Shown here: piece after piece, positions 10,216-22,685 of the stretch
Position numbering within the stretch: the stretch's first letter is position 1
How the letters are laid out: each line of letters opens with the position of its first letter
From: Liolophura sinensis
Taxonomy: Eukaryota > Mollusca > Polyplacophora > Chitonida > Chitonidae
Length of the DNA stretch: 64,000 nucleotides
Direction: 5' to 3'
Assembly (NCBI RefSeq): GCF_032854445.1
Contig: NC_088306.1
Location: 14,257,386 to 14,321,385 of the forward strand
Program-made: the position numbers and the translations under genes
Notes under the pieces: generated by a model
Databases searched by the model: none
What the model was told of the DNA's origin: nothing
What the model saw: the letters and a program-made list of their open reading frames with translations, nothing else

Positions 10216-13132
10216 AACTATTGCAACTAGAAGCAAAGGCCCCGAATCATCCACCTTCAATTTTGGGGTTGATAGCATAACTCGTTAATAACACATATAG
10301 CACAAGTGCATTAGATCACTGTACGGTTGAGTGAGATTATGTTAGTGATGTTAACGATAAACATGTTGAACGTGGAGTCTTATCAAACGTGTCAAGAAAA
10401 CCCGTCAGATAAACCCAAACGTGATCAACATCGTGTAAGTTTTGTGGTCCCTATAAAGACATTTGCGATACAATAACTTCCTCAAGCATGTTAAGTTAAC
10501 AGTACAAGTGGGTTATTAGCTCATGGAATCCAGAAGAGTCACCACCCATCCTGGCTTCATCGGGGAAGTTGTTATCTGAATTGGCATGGTAAATTTTCTG
10601 TTTCAGATGTCTAAAACGGAGAATTTCCAAATTAACAAATGATGTTAAAATGAGCCTGCTACATATGATTGGCATCCGAAGCATGTTTACCAGTGTTTGT
10701 GTAATTTTGAAAGAGAGAAAAGCTAACACCCATGTCAGACGCACTGAAAAGCACAGCTGCACAGTTTTAAATATGGTCATAGTCACGGTACAAATGCGAA
10801 TAGTTGTACCTCTTGTTGAATTACTGACATGGTTGATCTGGTCTGTCTACGAAGGTAGTACCCCTGGTGTAAGAAAAGTACTCCATCACCAGATTGTATA
10901 TAGAAATTAGTATATTTATGTTAGTATCAAACTCAAATAGAATGTTAACCGTGTCCTAGAGAAAAAAAACAGGAAAATAAATGTTAAAAGAAAAGCAAAA
11001 TAATAAACTTAAACGTATTAACGATGAATTGAAACTCCTGGCTTTAGGCCACCTATATAGCATTCTATTTTTATAAAAAAAATAATCATTTCGTTAGTGT
11101 CAGTGTGTTTTGGGTCAACTCCAAAAGTGCATTATTTTATCATCATCTGTGTGGTAAAAATAAATTTAAAAAATGAAAATAAAACAAATAAATACAGTGA
11201 CCAAAAATATCTAGCTCAAGGCTAATTCCTTTCTGCTTCTCTCTGTTCTACACTCTCTCATATTTCAGTTTTTGTTAGTCTAGGAGATGCATTTCTGACA
11301 TTGGCCGGTCGCCTCGGGTGAGTATGGGTCTACTACTTCTGTTTCAGACGCAGGAAGCACAGACGCGACAAGCTGTCGGTTTATGAAGAGTACAGGCACA
11401 AGCTTAAACGCCGAGTTGAATATTTTGGATATTTTATTTCTGTCCATTTGCATCAAAATAATGGGTGTGTAATGGCTTTAGGACAAATACTGGTATAACA
11501 ATTAATTTTTTTCCGCATGAAAAAACAATCGTGTGTATCATATTTCAGCTGTTTGTCCTGACTCGTCTGACCCGTCTCTGTATGACCTTATCATACCGTA
11601 AATGCGTACTAGTAAATAGCATCGTCAGGCCTACTATTTACGGTAGAAGAGGCGGGTCGCATCGTCTAGCGATCTAGCCCACGATGACGCTATAGTTAAT
11701 TAAATGCTCTACATCGGATTAATGGGATTATGATTAATCCTAAATAGTAATGCGTAGTCTACGCCCAATGTATATTTTAATGTAGATTTGTCCGGAAAGT
11801 AGGATAGACAGTCAGCCACACGTGTCACCCTCTGCTGATAACACGACTTTTACTCTTACGATTATAAAGACGTTAGCTCACGTGTGTCTACTGTCGGCAT
11901 AAATTTGTTTAAAAAGTTAGCACTTTAGTGGTTTGAGGAATGTTCGTTTTGCTTGACGGTTTGGTAATATCAGTTTTTGCGCTTAGGTTGATGGATTTTA
12001 TTGTTTGCGAGAAACTCGCATCCGTATACATGTATCTACAAGGCATTCCTCCACAATAAAAGAGTGGATGCTGAGCTCCAGATCATGATTTATTTGACAC
12101 AGTGGTTCAAAATTAACCACGAATGTCCAAAATCGCCATTTCCAAACCATGGCTTGATTTGACCGACCAGCACTAAGAATTTCACGGTAAACGGTATAGA
12201 TACTTCTGATTTTGTCGTCGTCGACCCCAAACTCTTACTGACGACGGTCAATGATGACCAACATTTCCTAAGAATGTAATACATTTAAAAATGAAAATGA
12301 AGAAATAAGTAAACATACAAGCTTAAACGGATTCCCCTCAGAGGATATATTAAGCTGACCTTAGACGATAAATGCTTTTGTTCCACAGCACAATAAACGT
12401 AACAGAATTAAGCCTCAAAAGCATGTGACTTGACCTTCCCCCCTCCCCCTGCCCATCCACTCAGCATAGACATTTGTTAAGGAAAACGCCAGTTAGCCAA
12501 TTCTCTTCGCAAACTCGTCTTTGTCTGCTTTTTTTTATAGTAAGGGTATTTAAATTAGATAAAATTTCAGCCAGGAAATGCGCAAACAAATACCGTAGGG
12601 ATCTGTCTGTATATTAATACGAATTGCCTGAAATGACTAAATATACGCCGGGCGTGGCCAGAAAAACACTGCACAGATTATCTAGATAATTAGATTTTAA
12701 CTGATCAGCATTGATTAGCATCGATTAGAATTGACAAGTATTGACCATCATTGACCTTTACCATTCTGACGATGTCTGCACCCCAAACATGGCACGTGAG
12801 CGTGAGACACGTGTGTTGTTCCCGTACACAGTTACTTCTATACTTAAATTTTGTTCGTTTTCACACAACAAAAGTTAAACAATTTTTATTCAGCCAGTGC
12901 GTTTTGTGCCTGCTTTTAAGTGCACAACTAATTTTGAAATATTAATGTCCAAGCATTATAATGTAATACAAAGATAATTTGCAATTATACAAAAAGAGAA
13001 GGAAATATACAGTTTCATAGCTCATGTTCTTGCTCAATCCGGAAGCAGGAGGTAAGTTACAATGCATGTTTTAGAGGAAATAGAATATAGATTTTGTGTA
13101 ATTCGTGTGTGAGTGGCGTGTTTTTTTTATAT
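10216..13132. other. Non-coding interval
   Basis: There is no recognisable gene. The interval includes the decamer repeat at 12699, a C-rich stretch near 12438-12456, and paired CACGTG hexamers at 12793 and 12808. The 96-codon minus frame at 10496-10786 matches nothing I know. Confidence 0.45.
12699..12758. repeat. 10-bp phased ATTGA repeat, six units
   Basis: Six consecutive decamers each carry ATTGA or a one-base variant at the same offset: AACTGATCAG, CATTGATTAG, CATCGATTAG, AATTGACAAG, TATTGACCAT, CATTGACCTT. The period matches one DNA helical turn, and several units resemble homeodomain/Onecut-type sites (ATCGATTA, TTGATTAG). Confidence 0.6.
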
Positions 13133-13370
13133 TTGTTTGTTTGAATGGGTTTAACGTCGCTTTCAACATTATTTCGGTTTTATCACGACAGTTTTTCATC
13201 GTAGCAGGCAGGACCCAATGCCGCCATATTTATTGTGGAACACCATTCCAAAGAAACCAGACTCAACACCCTATGTATGGACACAGATTCTTTATACTGA
13301 CGCTGGGCAGACCAGTACTAGGTCCATTCCATTAATGCTGAATGCCAAACCAAGATACGTCCCACATCTT
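13133..13370 (-). repeat. Diverged SINE-B-related copy
   Basis: Read along plus, GGTTTAACGTCGCTTTCAAC, TATACTGACGCTGGGCAGAC and TTAATGCTGAATGCCAA parallel the SINE-B landmarks at 16034-16400 (GGGTTTAACGTCG, TATACTGATACGGG and ATGCTGAACGCCAAGCG). The middle differs, so it may be a sister family sharing the 3' part. Confidence 0.5.
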
Positions 13371-13389
13371 CATGGTGCTGATTTAGATC

Positions 13390-13690
13390 TCCACGTTTGA
13401 TATATGAACAGTTACAATGAAAGTGCGCCTTATATACTACCATTGTACACGATTGGAATGCTGATTTCACTCCTTCGTGTAAAGCATTCCTGGCGTCTTT
13501 CCGACACTTTGGTGACCTGCTGACTGCATGATTGTGTCCTCATGCCGTACTTGATATACTTTCTTAGGTTTTTGGTGGTTTGAGTTAAACGTTGTTTTAG
13601 GAATTTACCTTGCTATTATTGACCGAGGGCATCTAATTTGACTGCTGGCTGATACCCAAATGTCTGTTTTTTACGCATAAATTCTGATGT
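13390..13690 (+). repeat. R1 interspersed repeat copy
   Basis: TGAACAGTTACAATGAAAG, GGCGTCTTTCCGACACTTTG, TATACTTTCTTAGG, TTTTTGGTGGTTTGAGTTAA and ATTATTGACCGAGGGC match the other plus-strand R1 copies in order. No coding content. Confidence 0.7.
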
Positions 13691-15901
13691 GACTCAGAGT
13701 TTTAATCTCCAATTCGATCGTCCTAGTAAGCACCTCTTATAACTAGACCACAAATCCTCTCCTTTGAAAGTCTGTATTGGAAGTCTACACAGCCAGATAT
13801 CAGGTATAGTAGTTTGGTCTGACTTTGTTTTTAAGACAAATATAGTTCATACCATTATCGATTGAACCAGTTGAGAACAGTTTTAACTGACGATCATAAT
13901 TATTGTCTGTACCAAATTTAAAATAACTCTAAATACAACGGCGTATATTGTCTGGTTTTTTAATGGACGTCTTGAGACATAGGTACTTTAATACAATATT
14001 AATGTTATTATAAGTTTACAATTGTTGTAGAGTTGTAGTTTTCTATTTATAAAGGTCTAAATTCAGCACCCTAGGCTTTGGCAATTACACCGGTAATATT
14101 TGGATCTAATTAAGTGACGAAAATAACCTCGATAAAGTCTAACCTCTGTAGTCAGGGTCATTTCGATATAATGAAATCACAAAGCAATCTCTTGAGGAAA
14201 TGAACATTTGAACACTAATTATTAATGCAGTGTCATGTACATATATCCGCCCGAGTCGTCCATGATCATTGAGAACAATGGCCAACTACAAACGATACTT
14301 AATGTTAAACATTTAAATTAAATGCCAAAATTATTCAGTAAAATAAAGCTTAAAACAAATATATCCAACATATTAAAGAATTCAACAGGCTCCATAGCTA
14401 ATTTGGCAATGGTTTTTTTCCTGTATACACTTGTCCGTCATCTTCTTTTTCATTACACCCTATATCTTCGCCGTCGCAATTGCCACAGGTTATTTCACAC
14501 TGTTTAATAGGCTTGCAATATAAATATTGTACAGAATTAAGGTATCTAAGAGTACGAGAACACGTTCATAAATCCGTATTTTATTTCAGCCCATGTGAAC
14601 AATGCAGAGTAAATCGAAAACTAAAGTGGATTTTCATACACATTCTTAGAATAAAGAATAAAATAAAAGAAAATCTCCACGGCTTCAACTCCTAACACTT
14701 GAAAAAACATCAATTTAAGAAAAATAGCCTTTCATAGAAGACCTGAGCTGTATGGTTTGTTAACTGCAATAACTTATTTGGAGGAGTCATGAACGGAACG
14801 CTGCAGCGCCTGTAGAGATACCTTACTGACAGCTGACATGAAATTTAATAATGAACGCATGGCGCAGCATGTACCCACATACTCAATCCAATACAGAGCG
14901 TTAAGAAAAATAATGAGATTCGTGCAAAATTACACTCTAGAAACTAAATCCGTTAAATTTACAGAATACACAGTTTTCTGAGTCATTTGCAAATAGATAC
15001 TGTTATGGCAACAAATTGTTATGTTATACTTGACAGACTTGAATTGTTATACCGACAAAATACTTTGTTAGTGATATTATAATAATTATAATATTAACAT
15101 ATTATTACGTTCCTGTGACATACATCTATTCTCGCATCATTAGCAAAAATTTAACGGAAAACTTTTTACGATGAAATGCTAAGAGAAAGACCTGTAGTTA
15201 AGTGGAACTACATAATTGGTTTCTTTATTTATTTGACTGGTGTTATACCACAATAAATTGTTCACAAATACGCTGATGCTCTGGCATGTGGGTGGAGAAA
15301 ATCGAAATGCGTCTTTTAAGGGACGGTGACATCCAGGCGAGATTATTCTCCCTGCCCAAAAAAGCTCGCTTATGGTTTGGTTCCAGCTGCAAATGTAAAT
15401 GCTTAATATTAGCAATTTTAGACGACCAACCGATACACCCCACCTTCGACAATGACTGAACAAACTGAATTTCGTCCTTGATTACAACGACATATTCTAT
15501 GTTGTGCATTCTATATTGTTTATCGGTGCGTACACTAACAGTAGGGAGTTGGAGTTTCCCGTTAACAGATTAGATAGATTGCTGAATTTAGGATGAGGAG
15601 ATCTGAGTTCAAATTCTGGTTGGACCAACAGGCTAAATTCTTCAATAGCTATACGCACAGTTCGGTGTCATCATAGAAGATACCGCTAATCGAACTGCCC
15701 AGGGCTCACTTTTACGAAAATATATTTCTCTCGTAAAAATGTCGTTCACGAAAATTTTTACGAGGTTTTGTGACAGTTGTTCCTTGGAATGGCTGCATAT
15801 GAGAAAATGCTGCAGGAAAAATATCACCTCGCATCTGCTATGTTATAGTACGTAATACAAAACACAGACAGATATCGTACATGTCAGAAAAATTTTTTTT
15901 T
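13691..15901. other. Non-coding interval
   Basis: AT-rich with short frames only. The 94- and 88-codon overlapping minus frames at 15179-15509 have no recognisable domain. No repeats were recognised. Confidence 0.45.
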
Positions 15902-16020
15902 TGTTTATTGGATTGATGCTTTACACCGTAGTTAAGAAAATTTCACTTATACGACGGCGGCCGGCATAATAGTGGGTGGAAACCCCACGACCATCCGCAG
16001 GTTGCTGACAAACCTTCTCA
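15902..16020 (-). repeat. SINE-A, 3' portion, beside a SINE-B insertion
   Basis: TTATTGGATTGATGCTTTAC, TTTCACTTATACGACGGCGG, CACGACCATCCGCAGGTTGC and CTTCTCACGTACGG are the 3' half of SINE-A in minus orientation. It stops at the target-site duplication of the SINE-B that follows. No continuation of SINE-A is visible beyond 16413. Confidence 0.75.
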
Positions 16021-16033
16021 CGTACGGGTGAGA

Positions 16034-16400
16034 GTGAGGGAGTGAGTGCTTGGGGTTTAACGTCGTACTCAACAATTTTTCAGTCATATGACGACGAAGG
16101 AATCATTAGGGTGCATGTACGTGTAATGTGCCTCCCTTGGTGCAGGACGGATTTCCACCGCTCTTTTATTTAGTGCTGCTTCAATGAGACGACTTACCGA
16201 AGGCAAGTAAGCCGCCCCGCCCGAGCCATTATACTGATACGGGTCAACCAGTCGTTGCACTATCCCCATCATGCTGAACGCCAAGCGAGGAAGTTACAGC
16301 TTTCTCTTTTAACGTCTTAGGTGTGACTCGATCAAGGATTGATCCTGGATTTACCGGTCCCGAAGCGGACGCTCTACCAACTGTGCTATTCGTGCCGGTT
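16034..16400 (-). repeat. SINE-B, full-length, with perfect 13-bp target-site duplication
   Basis: A 367-bp element bounded by CGTACGGGTGAGA at 16021-16033 and again at 16401-16413. On the minus strand the tRNA-like head is at the right end: GCACAGTTGGTAGAGCG (A box) and GGATCAATCC (B box). A conserved body (GCAACGACTGGTTGACCC) follows, then a tail ending in a CACTC-rich short repeat. The 66-residue frame inside is non-coding SINE sequence. Confidence 0.85.
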
Positions 16401-16413
16401 CGTACGGGTGAGA

Positions 16414-19400
16414 ATATTTGTTAGGAGTTTCAAGTCCACAATGTCAATTTGCTGAGTGCCCGCTAGGTTTTCCGCATGAATGTTTTTTTTTGTAAGTTCA
16501 TTAAAAAAGCAATGAATTGAATTGATACCACCCATACAGTTTGCAACACAATTCACGACACCCTGCAATTCCTACATGCACTTTTATTTTTTATTCGGGT
16601 TATTTATGAAATTTGTATTTCTTATTTAAGTTTTTCATCACCTTTTCAGAAAATAATGAGAATATGCTGTAAGCTAGGCGCATGCAGTTAATATTGTTGT
16701 TGGACGTTATATAAAAGCAAAGAGGCTGAAAACAAAAAAATATCCCCTTGAACCCAATGCAATGTTTGGGTATTCCCCGTGATTGCCCGATAATACTTCA
16801 CTTCCGTGTTCCTTAGTACAAAAACATCAGATAACCTGAACCCCTCGCTCTAGCTAAACTTCTGGGCCCGATTAAGAGGGATAATCACGTGATCACAGCT
16901 TGCCTTACAGCATAAAGGTTGTATATATTTGTATCGCCATCACTTTTGTTTATTCAAAAGTATTTAGAACGCGACGAAAATGTTGTCTGCTTGACGAAAA
17001 AAGCCGTTTAAACGACTTGGAACGAAAGAAAATGAAAGTTTCAGTGCAAAAATAGAGTGGATACTTAATGTTTAGAAGGTGGTGTAAGTGTACATTGATG
17101 TAGCACCCGGTATATATATGTAATGGCTCGGATTCTGTAGAACATCCCCTGTCCCATTAGGTGTCAAAGTGAACAGAATTAAAAAGGTGGTAACGACTTC
17201 TTTTTAACCGTGGCCAGGTGAATATCACAAGCTTTTCAACATTAGTCATAATTTATCTTTACGTATTAGGCTGCAATAATCAATCATTTAGTTTTCCAAC
17301 GCCAGCAAGTATTGTTATGAATTGTTAAATATATATATTGTGACCGTCGGATATTTCTTTTTGCGCTGTGAATTAATTTAATTATGTCAATTAGCATAGT
17401 GTAGATGTTTTTAACAGACTCTAATCTGTCCATTTTTCAGTTTATAATACGCAGTATATACGCAGGTTATTGTGTCGAAAAACGTCTATAGTTCCCAATG
17501 TAACCAACAGGGTTTAACGCACCAGTTTCTGGGAGCTTTAGCCTGAACAGTGAATGTTAAAGTCAATGTTAGAGAATTCCTTCCCATCTTTCTCATGTGA
17601 AGGCTTTCTAATCTGCCTTCATCAGTCATTGACAAAACAGTGTGTTGAGTCATTTTCAGCCATCGTCGCTGCTCGGGCATGCTACAGTCTTTTATATTTA
17701 CACAGTGTAACTTCTCTATCGTACGTGCATCCGCCACGAAGAATTGTCCTTGTTTATGCTGAGAGCATATCAAATATCTCTCTAGCGCTGTTCTCTGTAG
17801 CTCTATGAAAGCATAGTCACTATAGGGGAATGCACGTATAAGCAAATATAGTTCTAGTAACTAGGACTCGATAATGCAAGGTGGTCTTCCCAGAAATTCG
17901 AAGGTTCTCAGAAACGGTCTGCGGAAGTCTTTTTCTAGAAGATTTTGAGAGGTTGTCTTTAGAATTATTAGGACATGGACCCAGTAAGTACTCGCTCATA
18001 ACATTTCACAACATGGAACTCCTTATAGAAATAATAAACTAATGATCACTATCACTAACCTTAAGCTACGCGCAGGTTTTTTGTTATTTTCTTTTGAGAA
18101 AAACGTTGTCTGTGACATAACGTTTATCATATTTAATGAACAATACCAAACTTTTACGAGCTCTGGTGAAGATGGGTCTTATATTATACAGGTAACATCG
18201 AAATGCTTGAAATTAGATGAGATGTACCAGATTAAAACCCTTAGTTTTGATTTGGTGTTTTATCAAATCTCTCTTGGTCTTGGTGCTGCGTGGAGAGAAA
18301 ATGCGAGATTGCCTTCAAATGTCGTCAGCACACAGTGGTGGAGTGTCTGCCGAGAAAAGATTAACATACAAACTCTTTAATTTTGTAATACTCCACATTT
18401 ATACCGCATCTAACAGGTCATTTGCTCTCGCTATACAGGACAGCCCTGTTCTAGAAATGCTCGACCATGCCTCTAGGCAATGAGAACGTTCCAGAGATCT
18501 GACATCATCGCCTGGCAATTAGCTGACTGGAAAAAAGCCACATTAAACAATCTGCAGTAGGCTATGCATGTACAGTACGAGATGAGCAAGTTCCGTCAAC
18601 TATTAACGTATATACATATGCCTTTATTTCTATTTATTTCTATGCGGAAACAATTTGGCGGCCACAAGGAAATCCATTATTAGTGATCTGGGCTGTGGTC
18701 TGTAGTACAAGCCTCGCGTTATGCTATGTGCATCACGTACAGAACTGGAATTAGCACCTTGTCATATAACGGGAATTTAAGATGTCGATCCATTAATAAA
18801 TGTAGAATTCTGTGTCCTGTATGTTCAGGATGTTGCAGCTTAGTTTCACAAAGTCGACTCAAGCTTTGAACCAGGTACATGTAGTTAGCGAAGATATAAT
18901 CGTGTGCCTAGCTTCGTTCACTCATAAACCTATAAATTAGCCCTTCCGTATAAGGGAAATACTCTTGCATGCGGTGTTCAAATGCATTGAAAGAAGTAGA
19001 ATGGTTTTTTTATCATAAATGCTGATGTAATGTAAGAAAATTTAATAAGATATACTCCTGATAGATTATGCCCGGTTTCGTCGATTGACCGCCTCCGCGT
19101 AAGTAAAATACTTCCTCCAATAAATATATAAAAGTTATCATGAAAGTACATAGGTGCCCCTATAGTTCCACACATTCGCGTTGACACACTTTTAAAATGT
19201 GTGACACCTCAGCGCGACCCTATAAAAAGGAATTTATTTGTGTAGCTGAATACTTAATAATTTTTCACGTATATGTCAGTAATCAGTTTCACCGTTGGAA
19301 GAAACCGGAGTGCCCGGATAAAATCATACTTATTTGATTGTTTATTACTCTTTCCGGAACTCACTGATACTTCACGATTGTAGTACATTGTTACTTTCAC

Positions 19401-20076
19401 CTCCAGTACTGCCTGATAGGGGGGTTGGAGCGAATAGTCGACAGTCCCAGAGCTGTCTGGCCTCTGACGTTAATACAGGCTGTCTTGATACTTGTCTACG
19501 CCAAAGGATTAACCAATTCCAGATCAAGCAGTGTCCGTATCCTATACTGTGATGCTTTGGAGCATCATGCCTGGTGTCTTCGTCATGGCGTGTCTTTAAG
19601 GCAGCTCTGTATTACAACATGATCTTCACTGAGGCAAATCAGAGGAGCCATCACCCAAACACAAATATTACTCGAGGTCATTTTGACAACGATGTCAATC
19701 TCGAAACAAAGAAACGAATAAACACAGAAAAGCACTGATGAAAAAATACAGGCACCTCAGTGTTTGTATATAGGCCATACTGACCTGGATATTGGTCAGC
19801 CTGAAAAAGCAGTAGCATACACAGTATCTGAACATGAAGATTTGACACATAACCAGAATTCACGCACTGTGTATGATAGCACATATACAGGCATATGGAC
19901 AACTCAAGGATATAACATGGCAGTATGAAACCTCTCCAATATATTAGGACGAAAGTGTGCCCTCAAACAACTAAGTTGTCGGATTTAGGACTAAACAAGA
20001 CAAACTCTTGACCTACTCATATACAACGTTCCTCATGGTCTGTACATACATTATGCTAATGTCTATTTTCATCATC
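16414..20076. other. Non-coding interval
   Basis: Nothing recognisable. The longest frames (119 codons minus at 17486-17845, 112 codons plus at 18042-18380) lack domain motifs, and the two strands are about equally open, which argues against coding. Confidence 0.45.
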
Positions 20077-20240
20077 TGGGAATGGCTGGCAGCAACCTGT
20101 GGATAGTCGTGGATTTCTACCGGGCTCTGCCTGGTTTTCTCCACGATAAGGCTGGCCCCCGTTGTATAAGTGAAATATTCTTGAGTACGGCGTAAAACTC
20201 CAATCAAATAAATAAATAAATACATAAATAAATAAACACC
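20077..20240 (+). repeat. SINE-A, 5'-truncated copy
   Basis: GGCAGCAACCTGTGGATAGT, GGGCTCTGCCTGG, GTATAAGTGAAATATTCTTG and AGTACGGCGTAAAACTCCAA lead into an AAATAAATAAAT tail, the standard SINE-A 3' end. The tRNA-like head is missing. Confidence 0.8.
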
Positions 20241-20789
20241 TCCATCAGTAAGGATTAACTAACATTAAATAAAACTCAGGAAGTTTTCAGCAACTAAAAT
20301 CGCCCTTTTCATAGGAGATAATAAATTGCACTAGGAATTTGTAGAGACAAGGCGAAACATCAAAAGAAAGACTTGACAGAGAGGCTATAAATTACGCTTG
20401 AATAAGATATCCATGTGTGTAGTAAAGAAGATGGCGAAGTACATGTATTTGTAAGTAAAGTAAGGTAAAGAAAAGGAATTCTTTGCTTATTTGATATACT
20501 TTGCTTATTTATGATACTAAACCGTTTAGTGGATCAACTGAGTGAAGATGACGAATGATCAGCAGCAAAATGGATAGACTATTAATCGGTCTTAATCTTG
20601 GGACATGATCAAGGAAGATGTGAAGATTTCCTCTGTAAAAGATTAACGTTTGCGATCAGGCGTGTACATGTAGTGCCAATGACATCACCCAGTATCAGTT
20701 TGCACAAATCAGATCCCATGGTCCGGCATATGGCGTCAGAACACAATGTGTTTAACTAACTGGTGTTGCCCACCATGCATTGTCAAAAA

Positions 20790-20990
20790 TGTTTCACTTA
20801 TATGACGCCAGTCAGGTTTAAGACTGGAAGATCTGGGAGTAAGTCAAAGCACCTGGTCATGCAGGGACGCGCCGAATCTCCCGACTTAGGTCTGCTGCAG
20901 CGGAATGAGCACTAACATGGTTCGAACTTGCAACCACATCAGAATTTGCCTGTCTTGGACACCACGCTATCGAGGAAAGCTACGTTTTAC
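20790..20990 (-). repeat. SINE-D copy (tRNA-headed), diverged
   Basis: Minus-strand reading gives GGTTGCAAGTTCGAACCATG (B box) and a body ending in GGCGTCATATAAGTGAAACA, a tail shared with the other SINE families here. The A box region (TCGATAGCGTGGTGTCC) is weak. Confidence 0.45.
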
Positions 20991-21661
20991 GGGTGAGTTG
21001 CTAAACACACACGTCATAAAACATCTGCGTACATGCTAAGTTATGGGTGAAATTTAAGGCTCACATAATATTGCATTGCAGGTTTCAAACTGCCAGCATG
21101 TCTGTTAACATTAGATAAAGTGCACAATAAATGTCGGAAGTAGGATAAATATTTGTAGTGTTAGCATTATTATCTGGGTCAAGAGGCCAGTATTTTTCTT
21201 GAGATTATTTACGATCTATTTATACGTCCCGAAAATGTCTCGAGACACTAAAGCGAACATGAAATCCCCATTATCGGATAAACTGCAAACAGTGGAATTA
21301 GACGAACGTGCAGCACTCATTAACGTGGACTAACTAAATGCGGAAATTTATAAGGTTGGCTGAATTCATTTCACATTTAGAGGGTCGTAAAATAATGTAT
21401 GTAATATTTTCCATACACCACATGTTAAAAGGGGTATAGTACCTGCAGGGATCATCGTGACACATGCAGTTTACCTTAAGCCAAAGGTAACTTAGCTGAG
21501 ACGTTTTATTTTAGGCTGAATAATTATTCTCTATGGTGTAAAAAAGCAGAAGATCTATACTGTATTGCAGTGATCAAATATAAGAAGAAGAAAAAATACT
21601 TGTTTGGACGGCCATGTGTATTGACTTGGATGAGGATATGTTAAATGTTAAATTAAGAAAT

Positions 21662-21735
21662 AAGATTATTGACCGAGGACGTTCATATAGGTTGACGGCT
21701 GGTATATGAACGCATTTCAACGCATTGGTTCCTAG
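21662..21735 (+). repeat. R1 repeat fragment
   Basis: AAGATTATTGACCGAGGACG, GGTTGACGGCTGGTATATGA and AACGCATTGGTTCCTAGG match the R1 3' end. Confidence 0.5.
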
Positions 21736-21947
21736 GTTGATTATGTAAGTGGTAAAGACAGTGTGTAACATTTGCAAATGATGAAATATTTGAAGGTATG
21801 TTCAACACAAGTACTGTCCACGTGGAATGTGCCTAACTTGCTACCCTCACTTAGCTGATATCATCCTTCCTAAATCATTCACTCGCTTCATGAGTCAATC
21901 ACTCCATTTCAGTCGGAGGGATAGATGATAAAATTTGGTCAGTGATT

Positions 21948-22060
21948 TATGCCGGGTTTCATCACCCACTCGTAAATCTGACTGCAATCATATCAGTGAA
22001 AAGTCCTTCATAAGGCGTTAAACATAAGTGAATCAGTCAATCGTCACTCACTAACAAACT
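21948..22060 (+). repeat. SINE-type tail fragment with (ACTC)n-like end
   Basis: GTAAATCTGACTGCAATCAT, ATCAGTGAAAAGTCCTTCAT and AAGGCGTTAAACATAAGTGA resemble the SINE-C tail at 27955-28000 and 63510-63560, and CACTC-type repeats continue downstream to about 22110. The head is absent. Confidence 0.4.
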
Positions 22061-22110
22061 TACACACACACTCAAACACTTTATCATTTGCTCATTCCGT
22101 TACTCACTAA

Positions 22111-22685
22111 CTTACTCAAGTACTTTTTTGGGCCTACTCACCCTTCCGGTTACTGATACAGACAGCACTGCTCTTGTCATTTCTTCACTTTACCTCCGAA
22201 CCCTCTTCTACATAAAATATCCAACAGCTAATTGTTCATATAAACATGTTAATATCGTCCACCTGTCAAGATGACCATGGTGGAAAAAGAAAACGTAATC
22301 ATCGGCAGAACATGAGAAAAAATACCTACCATTTTTTTAACGGTGCGAAGAAGTCAAGAAAATGGCGTACAGATAGATTAATCTTTACACTTGGACGTAA
22401 TCTGTCACATGATTGTTATATATAGAGTTATCATAGCTAATTAATAAGGCTTTTTTCGGCCATAGTTCAGACATGGCGGCTTTTTTGCTGACAAATCTGA
22501 TTGTCCGGAAGTAAGCAAAAAAGAGGTTCATAGAACGGTGAAATGATTCAGGTAAGATGAACAAATTTTGTGTGTGGACACACCAGTTGAGCATCGTCTC
22601 GCATCGTCGAGAAGACTGAGCCCAGAAAGTTAGCAAGTACATTGGCTGGATATATAAGGGACCATACAAAGATTGCATGAACACA
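22111..22685. other. Non-coding flank of the 38-bp array
   Basis: Unique-looking AT-rich sequence. A minus-strand frame continues from the array through about 100 non-repetitive codons to 22385, with no recognisable domain. Confidence 0.4.

Noticed and set aside
16084-16284. A 66-codon minus frame
   Set aside because: It lies wholly inside the SINE-B element.
17486-17845. A 119-codon minus frame overlapping an 84-codon plus frame
   Set aside because: Both strands are open over the same bases and neither resembles a known protein.
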